64,000 bases of DNA from Acidobacteriota bacterium (GTDB lineage: Bacteria; Acidobacteriota; Thermoanaerobaculia; Multivoradales; Multivoraceae), in contig QQVD01000034.1 of assembly GCA_003388555.1 (NCBI GenBank), positions 204,674 to 268,673 of the forward strand. The letters are read 5' to 3'. Below, piece after piece: positions 10,822 through 18,935 of the stretch (position 1 is the first letter of the stretch; the number at the start of each line of letters is the position of its first letter). A program made the translations under genes and the position numbers. Under the pieces are notes generated by a model. It had not been told where the DNA came from. It was given only the letters and a program-made list of their open reading frames with translations, and made no database searches.

Positions 10822-12249
10822 TCAGTCGGTCGGCTCGTTCGGTGGGAGGGTGAAGGAGAAGGTGCTGCCTTCGCCGGGCCGCGACTCGACCCCGATCGTG
10901 CCGCCCATCTGCTCGACCAGGCTGCGGCAGATCTCGAGGCCCAGGCCGGTGCCCGCGATCTCGTCGCCGCGGTGCAGACGCACGAACGGATCGAAGATCC
11001 GCTCGTGTTGCTCGGAAGCGATGCCGATGCCGCGATCGGCGACGGTGAAGGTGGCCGTGCCGTCGCCACCGCGGCCGCCGTCGATCCGCACGCGAGGTGT
11101 CCCTGCGTCCGCGTACTTGAGGGCGTTGCCGATCAGGTTCTGGAAGATGCGCGCCAGCGCGCTGCGGTCCGCCACCACGGTCGGCAGCTCGCCGACCTCG
11201 ACCACGGCACCACGGTCTTCGATCAGGGCGTCGAGCTCCAGCAGGACGTCCTCGACGACCGCTCCCGCGTCGACCTCGGTCAACTGCAGCTGCTCGGCGC
11301 CCGAGCGCGCGAACTCGAGCACCGCTGCGATCAGTGAAGCCATCCGCTCGCCGCCGTCGAGCACGAAGCCGAACATCTCGCGCCCTTCGTGGTCCTCCTC
11401 CGTGAGGTAGCGCTGGGCGAGGATCCTGCTGAAGCTGTTGATCGCCCGCAGCGGCTCGCGCAGGTCGTGCGAGAGGGTGCTGGCGAACTGCTCCAGCCGC
11501 GAGTTCGAACGCTCCAGACGACGCACTGCGTCGCGCAGCTTCTCGTTGGCCTGGTGCAGTGCGGTGCGGTCGCGCAGGGACAGCAGGCGGCAGGTCTCGC
11601 CCTCCCACTCCACCGACTGCTCGTGCACCTCGGCGCGTCGGGTCGGCCCGTTCGCCGGGCTCCATACCAGCAGCTCGCCGGGAGGCGGCAGCTCGAGTCG
11701 CGTAGGCGGCAAGGGCTGGCCCTGCGGCCAGCCGAAGAAGACGTGAGCCGCGGGATTGGCGAAGCGCACGCCACCGTCGTCGCGCAGAACGACGATCGGC
11801 GTGTGGTGGCGGATCACCAGCAGCCGGAACTTCGCCTCGGCGCGACGCCGCACCTCGGCGAAGTCGAGGGTGCGCGCCAGCAGGGTCTCGTCGAGGTTCC
11901 CCTTCTCGAGGAAGTCGACGGCGCCCGCCTCGATCATCCGCACCGCGAGGTCGCGATCGTCCTGCCCGGTGATCGCGACCACCGTGGCCTGAGGATCTTC
12001 GGCGATCATGGTGCGAAGGACCGCCGAGCCGTCGAGATCCGGCAGATTGACGTCGAGGAAGACGACGTCGTAGCCGCCACCCCGCCAGGCCTGCAGGCCG
12101 CTGTGACCGTCGCACGCCTCGTCGAGCTCCGCCGAGGGCTCTGCCCGGGCGAGGGTCCGGCGCAGCGCCCTGCGATCGAAGGCGTCGTCCTCGACGATCA
12201 ACATCCGCCTGCTCCTCGCGCCGCGAGCCAGGCGCGCCGATCTCGTCAC
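10822..12249 (-). CDS. Receiver-histidine kinase hybrid, last gene of the ethylene-receptor-like operon
   Basis: A 475-residue protein. The N-terminal receiver domain (MLIVEDDAFDRRALRR, acceptor Asp in VVFLDVNLPDLDG, conserved ITGQDD and Lys in FLEKGN) is followed by a PAS-like segment (about 145-230), a short coiled coil, a HisKA domain (STLSHDLREPLRAINSFSR) and a HATPase domain (NALKYADAG as N box, DRGIGI, GTGLGLEICR). A receiver placed before a kinase suggests it is phosphorylated by an upstream kinase and then relays or modulates a second signal. The start taken is GTG 12249, overlapping the stop of the preceding response regulator by GTGA. ATG 12204, right at the receiver, is an alternative start. 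No membrane segment is seen. Confidence 0.88.
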   Translation of the reverse strand: MTRSARLARGARSRRMLIVEDDAFDRRALRRTLARAEPSAELDEACDGHSGLQAWRGGGYDVVFLDVNLPDLDGSAVLRTMIAEDPQATVVAITGQDDRDLAVRMIEAGAVDFLEKGNLDETLLARTLDFAEVRRRAEAKFRLLVIRHHTPIVVLRDDGGVRFANPAAHVFFGWPQGQPLPPTRLELPPPGELLVWSPANGPTRRAEVHEQSVEWEGETCRLLSLRDRTALHQANEKLRDAVRRLERSNSRLEQFASTLSHDLREPLRAINSFSRILAQRYLTEEDHEGREMFGFVLDGGERMASLIAAVLEFARSGAEQLQLTEVDAGAVVEDVLLELDALIEDRGAVVEVGELPTVVADRSALARIFQNLIGNALKYADAGTPRVRIDGGRGGDGTATFTVADRGIGIASEQHERIFDPFVRLHRGDEIAGTGLGLEICRSLVEQMGGTIGVESRPGEGSTFSFTLPPNEPTD

Positions 12250-12761
12250 GGCGGGCCGCCCGATTCGGTGGACGCTCCCGTGCTACCACCCGGGGCGGTC
12301 GCCTCCGCGGTCCCGTCGGCCGACGATTCCCCGGTGGGCGACAGCTCGGTCGCCTGGCGGGCGATCATCTGCGCGACGCGACCGAACTCGTCACGCAGAT
12401 TGGACTTGACGAGGTATCCGGCGACGCCGAGCTTCAGCGCCGCGCGCACGTCGGACTGATCGGCCGAGGTGGTCAGCACGAACACCACGGTGTCGGCGAT
12501 CGCCCGGTCGCGGCGGAGCTCGGCGAGCATCTCGAGGCCGTTCATGCGCGGCATGTTGAGGTCGAGCAGGACGAGTCGGGGAAGGCGGGGATCGAGGCCG
12601 GGGCGCTCGCCACGTAGCAGCTCGAGCGCCTCGATCCCATCGCGAGCCTCGACGATGCACTCCTCCATGCCCAGCTGGCGGAAGCCACGTCGCAGGCCCT
12701 TGCGATCGACCTCGTCGTCGTCGACGATCAGCAGCCTGAGCCTGATGCCGCCGGGCGTCAT
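12246..12761 (-). CDS. Rcp1-type single-domain response regulator
   Basis: A 171-residue protein made of one receiver domain plus a disordered tail. Visible features are the acidic pocket LLIVDDDEVDRKG, the phosphoacceptor Asp in LVLLDLNMPRMNG, the conserved Thr/Ser in FVLTTSADQ and the Lys in GYLVKSN. The spacing and the LNMPRMNG block resemble Rcp1-type regulators that pair with phytochrome- or ethylene-receptor-type kinases. There is no DNA-binding domain. The tail (about residues 140-171) is rich in Ser, Thr, Gly and Ala. The start ATG 12761 overlaps the upstream kinase stop by ATGA, and its own stop overlaps the next start by GTGA. It is most likely the direct phosphoacceptor of the upstream kinase. 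Confidence 0.9.
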   Translation of the reverse strand: MTPGGIRLRLLIVDDDEVDRKGLRRGFRQLGMEECIVEARDGIEALELLRGERPGLDPRLPRLVLLDLNMPRMNGLEMLAELRRDRAIADTVVFVLTTSADQSDVRAALKLGVAGYLVKSNLRDEFGRVAQMIARQATELSPTGESSADGTAEATAPGGSTGASTESGGPP

Positions 12762-14329
12762 CGGATCCGACTCCCGGTCGACCACGGCAGCAGCGGCCAG
12801 TCGAAGGTGAATACGGCGCCACGGTCGCCGTTGGAGCCCACCGCGACCGTGCCGCCGAAACGCTCCACCAGCTTCTTGACCAACGCCAACCCGACGCCCG
12901 ACCCCTCGACCTCGTCGCGCGGGCGCAGGGTCTGGAAGAGGTTGAAGATGCGCTCCCGGAACGCCTCGTCGACGCCCGGACCGTCGTCGACGACGGAGAT
13001 CACCAGCCGCGATCCCTCGACACGGGCTGCCACCTCGATCGTCCCGGTGTCGCGATCGTGGTGCTTCACCGAGTTGGCGATCAGGTTGGTCAGCACCTGC
13101 TGGAGCGCGATGCTGTGGCCCTCGAAGGGAGGAACCGAGTCGAGCTCGGTGTGCACCGTGAACCGGTCGGGCACGGCGGCCAGGTTGACGCTCTCGGCGA
13201 CGAGCCGATCCAGATCGATGACTCGCACCTCGAGGTCGGCGTGGCCGGCGCGTGAGTATTCGAGCAGGCTGTCGAGCAGCGCGTTCATGCGCCCGGTCCG
13301 GCTCTGCAACAGCTGCAGGTGCTCCCGGCTCTCTGCGCTGACCTGCTGTCCGAGGTCCTCCTCCAGCCACGATGCGAGTTGGCCGATGGCCCGCAGCGGC
13401 GCCTTGAGGTCGTGCGAGGCGACGTAGGCGAACTGGTCGAGATCCTGGTTGCTGCGCTCGAGCTCGGTGGTGCGCTCCAGCAGCTGGCGCTCGGCGCTCT
13501 TGCGTTGGGTGATGTCGTGGGCGATGAGCGAGTGGCCGATCAGGGCACCGTGCTCGTCGACGATCGGCGACGCCTGCGCCAGCAGATGCACGAGCTCCCC
13601 CGACTTGCGGCGGCTCTCGATCTCGAATCCGCCGGCCCGGTCGCCCGCGGCGAGATCGCCCGGGTCGACGCCGATGAGCTGGCGCAGGTCGCCGCCGAGG
13701 ACCTCGGAGGGAGCGAAACCGAAGATCCGCTCCGCGGCGCGGTTCCAGCTGGTGACCCGGCCGCGGTTGTCGACCGCCACGATCGCTTCGTAGGCGGAGT
13801 CGACCAGCGCCGCCAACCTCGCCTCGTGCGGGTTGCGCAGCGCCAGGACCTTGGGCACCGCGGGCACCAGGGCGACAACAGTCAACCAGGAGACTCCCGC
13901 GGTGACACCCTTGGCGACTCCCATCGCCCTGTAGGCCGGCCACCAGAACATCGCCGCCTCGAAGAGATGGGTCAGCCCGCAGGCGAGGATGAAGGTGACG
14001 AAGAGCCATCCCAGCCCAGGGAAAGGGATGTCGCGGCGTCGGCGTAGCAGCAGGGTCATGACGATCGGGATCGCCATGTAGGCGCCGAAGATCAGCAGGT
14101 CCGAGACGATGTGCAGGTTGCCGTGCGCCGGGGTCCACTCGCCGCAGCGCCAACGGGCCGGGAAGCCGCTGGTGTCGAACAGGCGGCCCCAGAAGCCCGG
14201 CGCAGCCGGCTGCGAGGCCGCCAGCGGCGCCGCACCGCAGAGAGCACCGAGAGCTCCCGCCGCGAGCGGCAGCCTTCCGGTCGGCGCGACCGGGCGTCGT
14301 CGGGAGCGGCTGGCGTGCGGCCGGATCAT
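12758..14329 (-). CDS. Ethylene-receptor-like sensor histidine kinase
   Basis: A 523-residue membrane kinase. The N terminus has a signal-like hydrophobic segment (about 17-40). A three-helix membrane domain (about 72-165) follows, matching the ethylene-binding domain of plant ETR1 and cyanobacterial Etr1. The aligned residues are Asp77, Tyr84, Pro88, Ile114, Cys117 and His121, in the blocks SDLLIFGAYMAIP and FILACGLTH. They keep the spacing of ETR1 Asp25, Tyr32, Pro36, Ile62, Cys65 and His69, where Cys and His hold the Cu(I) that binds ethylene. A PAS domain (about 172-275) is followed by HisKA (phosphoacceptor His306 in ASHDLKAPLR) and HATPase (NSVKHHD, DDGPGV, GSGVGLALVKK). Bacterial members may sense ethylene or another small ligand; the signal here is inferred. 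It is the first gene of a three-gene operon with 4-bp overlaps. Confidence 0.88.
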   Translation of the reverse strand: MIRPHASRSRRRPVAPTGRLPLAAGALGALCGAAPLAASQPAAPGFWGRLFDTSGFPARWRCGEWTPAHGNLHIVSDLLIFGAYMAIPIVMTLLLRRRRDIPFPGLGWLFVTFILACGLTHLFEAAMFWWPAYRAMGVAKGVTAGVSWLTVVALVPAVPKVLALRNPHEARLAALVDSAYEAIVAVDNRGRVTSWNRAAERIFGFAPSEVLGGDLRQLIGVDPGDLAAGDRAGGFEIESRRKSGELVHLLAQASPIVDEHGALIGHSLIAHDITQRKSAERQLLERTTELERSNQDLDQFAYVASHDLKAPLRAIGQLASWLEEDLGQQVSAESREHLQLLQSRTGRMNALLDSLLEYSRAGHADLEVRVIDLDRLVAESVNLAAVPDRFTVHTELDSVPPFEGHSIALQQVLTNLIANSVKHHDRDTGTIEVAARVEGSRLVISVVDDGPGVDEAFRERIFNLFQTLRPRDEVEGSGVGLALVKKLVERFGGTVAVGSNGDRGAVFTFDWPLLPWSTGSRIR

Positions 14330-14444
14330 CGTCGTCGGCGAGGTTTGCGGAGGTGGGAATCCGCGCGGCGGACTCCGCGCGTTGGGCGCGAGGCGCGGGC
14401 TCCGCGGGCAGGATCGGCTGGCCGCGACGCCTGTTCGTCGACGA

Positions 14445-14473
14445 AGGCTACAGGCCGGCTAGTTATTCTTCAA
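14445..14473 (-). promoter_or_regulatory. Candidate sigma70-type promoter for the ethylene-receptor-like operon
   Basis: On the minus strand TTGAAG (14473-14468) is followed by a 17-base spacer and TAGCCT (14450-14445), about 115 bases before the kinase start at 14329. The -35 side lies in a small AT-rich patch in otherwise very GC-rich DNA. The -10 match is only partial and the call rests on pattern alone. Confidence 0.35.
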
Positions 14474-14513
14474 TTCAGCGGATCTCTCGCCGCGAGGCCC
14501 CGGAGAGAGTCGC

Positions 14514-15938
14514 TCAGGCCTCGTCGCTGACCCCGCGCAGGCGCTCGAGGCTCTTGCGGTACTCGCCCATGCAGTAGAAGAGCAGCACCGCCGAAGCCAG
14601 GTGCGCCACTCCCGTGGTGGTGAGCAGCGAGTAGCGGATGCCCTCGATGCCGAAGTTGGCCTGGGTGAAGACGTAGTCGGTCATCAGCGCCAGCACCATC
14701 GGCCCGATTGCCAGGCCGAGCAGGTTGACGATGAACAGGTAGATCGCCGAGGTCTGCCCACGCAGGTTGTTGGGCATCATCTGCTGGATCGCCGCCGGCG
14801 CCACTCCGAAAGGCATCGAGGCGAGGAAGACGGTGGGGATCACCAGGATCATCGCGGCGACGTCGTTGTCGAGCAGCGGGAAGACCAGTCCGGTCGGGAA
14901 CCAGATCCAGGCCGCCAGGAAGCCCACCCGCACCTTGGCGTCGGTGTAGCCCCTGCGGCTGAGCCGATCGGAGATCACGCCTCCCACCAGCACGCCGCCA
15001 GCGCCGCAGACGAAGACCACGATGCCGTAGATCAGCCCGAACTTCGCCGCGTCCCAGCCGTGCACCCGCTTGAAGACCTCGGGCAGCCAGGCGCCGTTGC
15101 CGTAGCTCGAGAAGGAGAGCAGGGCGAAGCCGATGTTGTGGCTGAGGATGGTGCGGCGGTTCTCGGAGATGTAGCGCATCACCTCGCGGAACGGCACCGA
15201 GCGCGACTTCGCGGCGGCACCCTGCGCGGCGCCGCGCGTCACCAGCAGACCCCGGCGCGCCGGCTCGCGCACGGTGAGCAGCAGCAGCGGCACCACCAGC
15301 AGACCCGGCAGGCCGACGAGGAAGAAGACCTTCTGCCAGGGAGTCACCGTGCCGAGCAGCGGCAGGTCCCACGGCGCCGTCTGGCGCACGTAGGTGATCG
15401 CCTTGCCGCCGACCAGGTAGGCCATGCCGGAGCCGAAGTAGATCCCCATGCCGTAGAAGGCGATGGCGCGTGCCAGCTTCTCCTTGCGGAAGTAGTCGGT
15501 GATGATCGAGTAGGCGGACGGTGAGAGCGACGCCTCGCCGATGCCGACACCGATGCGCAGCAGCGACATGTGCCAGAAGTTGCGCGCGACGCCGCAGGCG
15601 GCGGTCATCAGGCTCCACATCGCCAACCCGAAGGCGATGATGCGGGTGCGGTTGTGCGAATCGGCGAGGCGGCCGAACGGGATGCCGAAGATGGTGTAGA
15701 AGACGGCGAAGGCCGGCCCCATCAGGAACCCGACCTGCCAGTCGCGATCGAGATCGAGCCCCGTCTTGATGTCGCCGACCATCATGCTGAGGATCTGGCG
15801 GTCGACGAAAGAGAACAGGTAGACGATCGTCAGCACGACGACCACGTACCACGCGTAGGACTCCGAGGGGTACGGGTCGGCCGTCGCGCCGGCCGCGGCG
15901 GGGCGGTCGGAGCGGCTGGGCGAATCGTCGGACTGCAT
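14514..15938 (-). CDS. MFS transporter, spinster-like
   Basis: A 474-residue inner membrane protein with about 12 hydrophobic segments. Family motifs include FSFVDRQILSMMVGDIK in the first helix, GRLADSHNRTRII in the loop after helix 2, GIGEASLSPSAYSIITDYF around helix 4-5, and GGVISDRLSRRG in the second half. These fit the spinster-like branch of the major facilitator superfamily, which includes lipid and organic anion carriers; the substrate is unknown. The start ATG 15938 is preceded by CCAGGAGAC and fits the usual N-terminal length; the frame is open well upstream but is low-complexity there. It reads toward the kinase operon on the same strand with a gap of 184 bases, so it is probably a separate transcript. 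Confidence 0.9.
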   Translation of the reverse strand: MQSDDSPSRSDRPAAAGATADPYPSESYAWYVVVVLTIVYLFSFVDRQILSMMVGDIKTGLDLDRDWQVGFLMGPAFAVFYTIFGIPFGRLADSHNRTRIIAFGLAMWSLMTAACGVARNFWHMSLLRIGVGIGEASLSPSAYSIITDYFRKEKLARAIAFYGMGIYFGSGMAYLVGGKAITYVRQTAPWDLPLLGTVTPWQKVFFLVGLPGLLVVPLLLLTVREPARRGLLVTRGAAQGAAAKSRSVPFREVMRYISENRRTILSHNIGFALLSFSSYGNGAWLPEVFKRVHGWDAAKFGLIYGIVVFVCGAGGVLVGGVISDRLSRRGYTDAKVRVGFLAAWIWFPTGLVFPLLDNDVAAMILVIPTVFLASMPFGVAPAAIQQMMPNNLRGQTSAIYLFIVNLLGLAIGPMVLALMTDYVFTQANFGIEGIRYSLLTTTGVAHLASAVLLFYCMGEYRKSLERLRGVSDEA

Positions 15939-16544
15939 GGGTCGTGTCTCCTGGCGAGGCGGAAGGTCGATCAGGCCCGCGTCGAAGGCTGCGCCCCGCG
16001 CTCGAGCGGTTCCGGGCTTCAGAGGGGCGGGCCGTGTAGCGGTCGCGGGACCACCGGCGGCCGAGTTCCTCGTCGGTGGTGGAGGGAGCCGGCGCAGTGT
16101 ATCGGCCCGGTTCGGGCCAGAGGAGCCGCCGCAGTCCGGCGCCGGCCGCGGCGGCCGAGGAGATCGCGCGACCCGAGCGGCGACCGGCTGCAGCGAACCG
16201 TCAGGGTCGGGATGCCGAGATGCAGATACACTGCCGGCGTCCCGTCGCGCTCCGCGATCGCCCCGGTCGGTACCGTGGGCTCCGCGGATCTCGGTGCCGT
16301 GCGGTCCCCTTGCCGGCGGCAGGACGTCGATCTGACGGACAGCTCGCCCGGTGAGGCCGGCGACGGTCGGTCCGGGTCGGGCTTCGAACGCTCGCTGCAT
16401 TGCGCGCCGGGAATGCCGGTCCGCCGGCTACCGGTTGCCCGCCTGTCGCATCCTCGACCCGATGGCCCTCCGTCAGATCTCCGCCAGAAGGGCCGCGCCG
16501 GCCCTGAAGCGCCCCGCAAGACGCAGCCCGGAATGTGCCCCACG
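15939..16544. other. 606-bp intergenic region, no gene recognised
   Basis: This is the divergent gap between the MFS gene and the first small lipoprotein gene. ORFs on both strands here have no recognisable protein signature and are typical high-GC shadows. No tRNA fold, repeat array or convincing terminator was seen. The promoters of both flanking genes should lie here. Confidence 0.6.
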
Positions 16545-16991
16545 ATGAGACCTCCCCAGCCCCGCCGCCGCAGCCTGGCGGCGATCCTCCGACCCCTCGC
16601 GCTGTGCCTTCCGCTCCTGGTCGTCGCCTGCGACAGCAGCACCACCGACCCGGACGAGATCCTCGTCTTCGACGGCATCGTCCGCTTCGAGGGGGAGAGT
16701 TTCCACTCCTTCACCACCACCGATGAGGGCCCGCTCGAGGTCACCCTGACGCGGCTCGACGCGCTGCTGGTGGACATCACGGTGCTGCGGCCCGAGAACC
16801 TCGCGATCTCGGTCGGCATCGGTCAGGAGGTCGAGGGCGAGTGTCTCGAGAACGTGCAGTTCACGCTGCAGGAGCGCGGCCTGCTCTTCTTCAACCTCGT
16901 TCCGCGCACCTACTGCCTGTCGGTGTTCGACGGCGGCCAGCTGCCCGAGGACGCCTCGGTCTCCTACACCGTCACGCTCGAGCTGCCCTGA
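16545..16991 (+). CDS. Small lipoprotein, paralogue A
   Basis: A 148-residue exported lipoprotein of unknown function. The signal has an Arg-rich n-region (RPPQPRRRS), a hydrophobic core and a lipobox ending at Cys in LVVACDSS. The mature part is beta-rich with an FDGIVRFEG opening, a pair of cysteines (GECLEN and TYCLSVFDGG), and a YTVTLELP end. It shares length, cysteine placement and end pattern with the next gene (FSGTVEQLG, EGEYCVTVFDVG, YTIEVLHP), so the two arose by tandem duplication. ATG 16533 is an alternative start four codons upstream. The pair of cysteines could form a disulfide in the periplasm. No partner is indicated by context. Confidence 0.75.
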   Translation: MRPPQPRRRSLAAILRPLALCLPLLVVACDSSTTDPDEILVFDGIVRFEGESFHSFTTTDEGPLEVTLTRLDALLVDITVLRPENLAISVGIGQEVEGECLENVQFTLQERGLLFFNLVPRTYCLSVFDGGQLPEDASVSYTVTLELP

Positions 16992-17163
16992 GGGTCGCCG
17001 ACCGCCGACCGGGCAGCGCGTTCCGCGGCGCGTTCCGGTGTTCTCCTCGCAAGGCCCGCTTCAACCCACCTCGACATCCGGCTGATACGCCGACGAGTTC
17101 GAACACGGGAGCCCGCTCGTCCGGGTCCCGACCTCCCCGCTGCAAGTCCCATCGGAGCCGCTC

Positions 17164-17613
17164 ATGATCCCGAAACCGCTCGCCGCGAGAACCGCATCCG
17201 CCGCCGCGGCCTCCCTCCTGGCCCTGCTGATGCTCGTCGCCTGCGATGACGATCCCGTCGAGGTCGTCGAGCCGCCGGACCCGGATCCGCAGGTCACCGA
17301 GAGCTTCTCTGGCACCGTCGAGCAGCTCGGCCTCTCGATCCACCTCTTCACCATCGGCGGCCTCAACAACACCGAGGTGGAGATCACCGAGCTGGCTCCG
17401 CTCGAGACCCTCACCCTCGGGCTCGGCGTCGGCACCTCGACCGACGGCGGCGAGACCTGCGCGCTGTTGGCCCAGGACCGCAGCGTGCGGCTCGGCGAGA
17501 CGCTGCTGATCCAGAATCTCGCCGAGGGCGAGTACTGCGTCACCGTCTTCGACGTCGGCAACATCTTCCCCGACCAGGTGGTGGAGTACACCATCGAGGT
17601 GCTGCACCCCTGA
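17164..17613 (+). CDS. Small lipoprotein, paralogue B
   Basis: A 149-residue lipoprotein paired with the preceding gene. The signal is Ala/Leu-rich with its lipobox at LMLVACDDD. An acidic and Pro-rich linker (EPPDPDPQ) precedes a beta-rich domain that starts FSGTVEQLGLSIHLF and ends EYCVTVFDVG...YTIEVLHP. Two cysteines (GETCALL and GEYCVTV) match those of paralogue A. Such short beta-sandwich repeats resemble pre-peptidase C-terminal-like domains seen in exported proteins, but no catalytic part is attached and the assignment is weak. ATG 17164 follows a modest GAGCC ribosome binding region. Confidence 0.78.
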   Translation: MIPKPLAARTASAAAASLLALLMLVACDDDPVEVVEPPDPDPQVTESFSGTVEQLGLSIHLFTIGGLNNTEVEITELAPLETLTLGLGVGTSTDGGETCALLAQDRSVRLGETLLIQNLAEGEYCVTVFDVGNIFPDQVVEYTIEVLHP

Positions 17614-17689
17614 GCCGCCGCGGCGTGGAGCGAGGAGGCGCGGTGATCTCCCTCCTCGCGCGCCCGGGGTCCGCGACGGGTCGCCCGGG

Positions 17690-18880
17690 ATGAGCGGCGA
17701 AGCGCTCGACGTGCGCAGGGCGCGACGGCTCGCCCTGGCGCGGGCGGGCCTGCTCGGCCGGCGGTGGAGCGGGCTGCCGGAGCGGGCGCGGGGTCGCGGC
17801 TCCACGGCCAGGGAGGCGGTGCACCAGATCGTCGACCGCTTCGGTTACCTGCAGCTCGACACCGTGTCGGTGGCCGGCGCGCGCTCTCACGCCCTGGTGC
17901 TGCTGTCGCGCCTCCGAGGACTCGACGCCGATCTCCCGGAGAAGCTGCTGCAACCGGGCTGCCCCTACTTCGAGTACTGGGGGCACGAGGCCTCCTGGAT
18001 GCCGCTCGAGCTCTACCCGGCCTTCGGCTTCCGGCGCCGCGCCTACCGTCACCACCGCTGGTTCGGCCGCGCACTGGACGAACAGCCGGCGCTGGCCGAC
18101 GAGATCCTGCGCCGTACCCGCGACGAGGGTCCCTTCCGCTCTGCCGATCTCGAGGGCTCCGGCAGCGGTTCGTGGTGGGGGTGGAAGGACAGCAAGCGGG
18201 TCGCCGCCGCTCTCTGGTCGTGTGGCGAGCTGGCGATCCGTGCGCGCGATCGCTTCCAGCGCACCTTCGACCTCACCGAGCGGGTGATCCCGGAGCAGCA
18301 GCGGGGCGACCTGCCGCTGGAGGAAGCTCTGTGCGAGCTTCTCCTGCGCGCCGCATCGGGACACGGCTGGGCGACGACCGGCACGCTCGCCGCGACCTGG
18401 CGCCTGGTCAACCTGCGGCCCGAGATCGCGCGCGCACTGCAAAGGCTGGTCGAAGAAGGTCGCCTGATCGCCTGCCGGCTCGACGCCGGAGAGCGCCGGA
18501 TCGATGGCTGGATCCGGCCCGAAGACCTCGAGCTCGCCGACGCCCTGCGTCGCATCCGGCCCGCCGGGCGCGAGCCGGTGCTGCTGTCGCCCTTCGACCC
18601 GGTGCTGTGGGATCGCGAGCGGGTGCGGCTGCTGTTCGGCTTCGACCAGGTGCTGGAGATCTTCAAGCCGGCGGAGCAGCGGGTGCACGGCTACTTCTGT
18701 CTCCCGGTGCTGGCCGGCGAACGACTGGTCGCGCGGGTCGACCTCAAGGCCCACCGCCCGGAGGGCCGACTCGAGGTGCTCGCCGCCCACTACGAGGAGC
18801 GCGGCGCCGCGGCACGCGACGCCGTGGCCTCGGCCCTGAGGCGCCACGCCGAATCGCTGGACCTGCGTCTCGACGGCTGA
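17690..18880 (+). CDS. ycaQ: YcaQ/AlkX-type DNA crosslink-repair glycosylase
   Basis: A 396-residue member of the HTH_42 winged-helix glycosylase family, whose Escherichia coli member YcaQ unhooks interstrand crosslinks and removes bulky N7 lesions. The catalytic QxD motif is present as FGYLQLDTVSV at about residue 56. Other family blocks are RSHALVLLSRL, CPYFEYWGHEASWMPLELYP, the RRRAYRHHRWF region, and a C-terminal LLSPFDPVLWDRERVRLLFGF block. Three winged-helix modules are expected. The start ATG 17690 gives the normal length. The gene is convergent with folE and has no operon partner. Confidence 0.9.
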   Translation: MSGEALDVRRARRLALARAGLLGRRWSGLPERARGRGSTAREAVHQIVDRFGYLQLDTVSVAGARSHALVLLSRLRGLDADLPEKLLQPGCPYFEYWGHEASWMPLELYPAFGFRRRAYRHHRWFGRALDEQPALADEILRRTRDEGPFRSADLEGSGSGSWWGWKDSKRVAAALWSCGELAIRARDRFQRTFDLTERVIPEQQRGDLPLEEALCELLLRAASGHGWATTGTLAATWRLVNLRPEIARALQRLVEEGRLIACRLDAGERRIDGWIRPEDLELADALRRIRPAGREPVLLSPFDPVLWDRERVRLLFGFDQVLEIFKPAEQRVHGYFCLPVLAGERLVARVDLKAHRPEGRLEVLAAHYEERGAAARDAVASALRRHAESLDLRLDG

Positions 18881-18935
18881 CGTCGCCCCGTCGCGATCGA
18901 CCGTTCAGCGTCGGAGCACGGAGCCCCTCGCGTCC

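Noticed and set aside
15570..16544. Plus-strand ORF preceding the first small lipoprotein as an N-terminal extension
   Set aside because: It is antisense to the MFS gene and low in protein character; the lipoprotein signal at 16545 defines the start.
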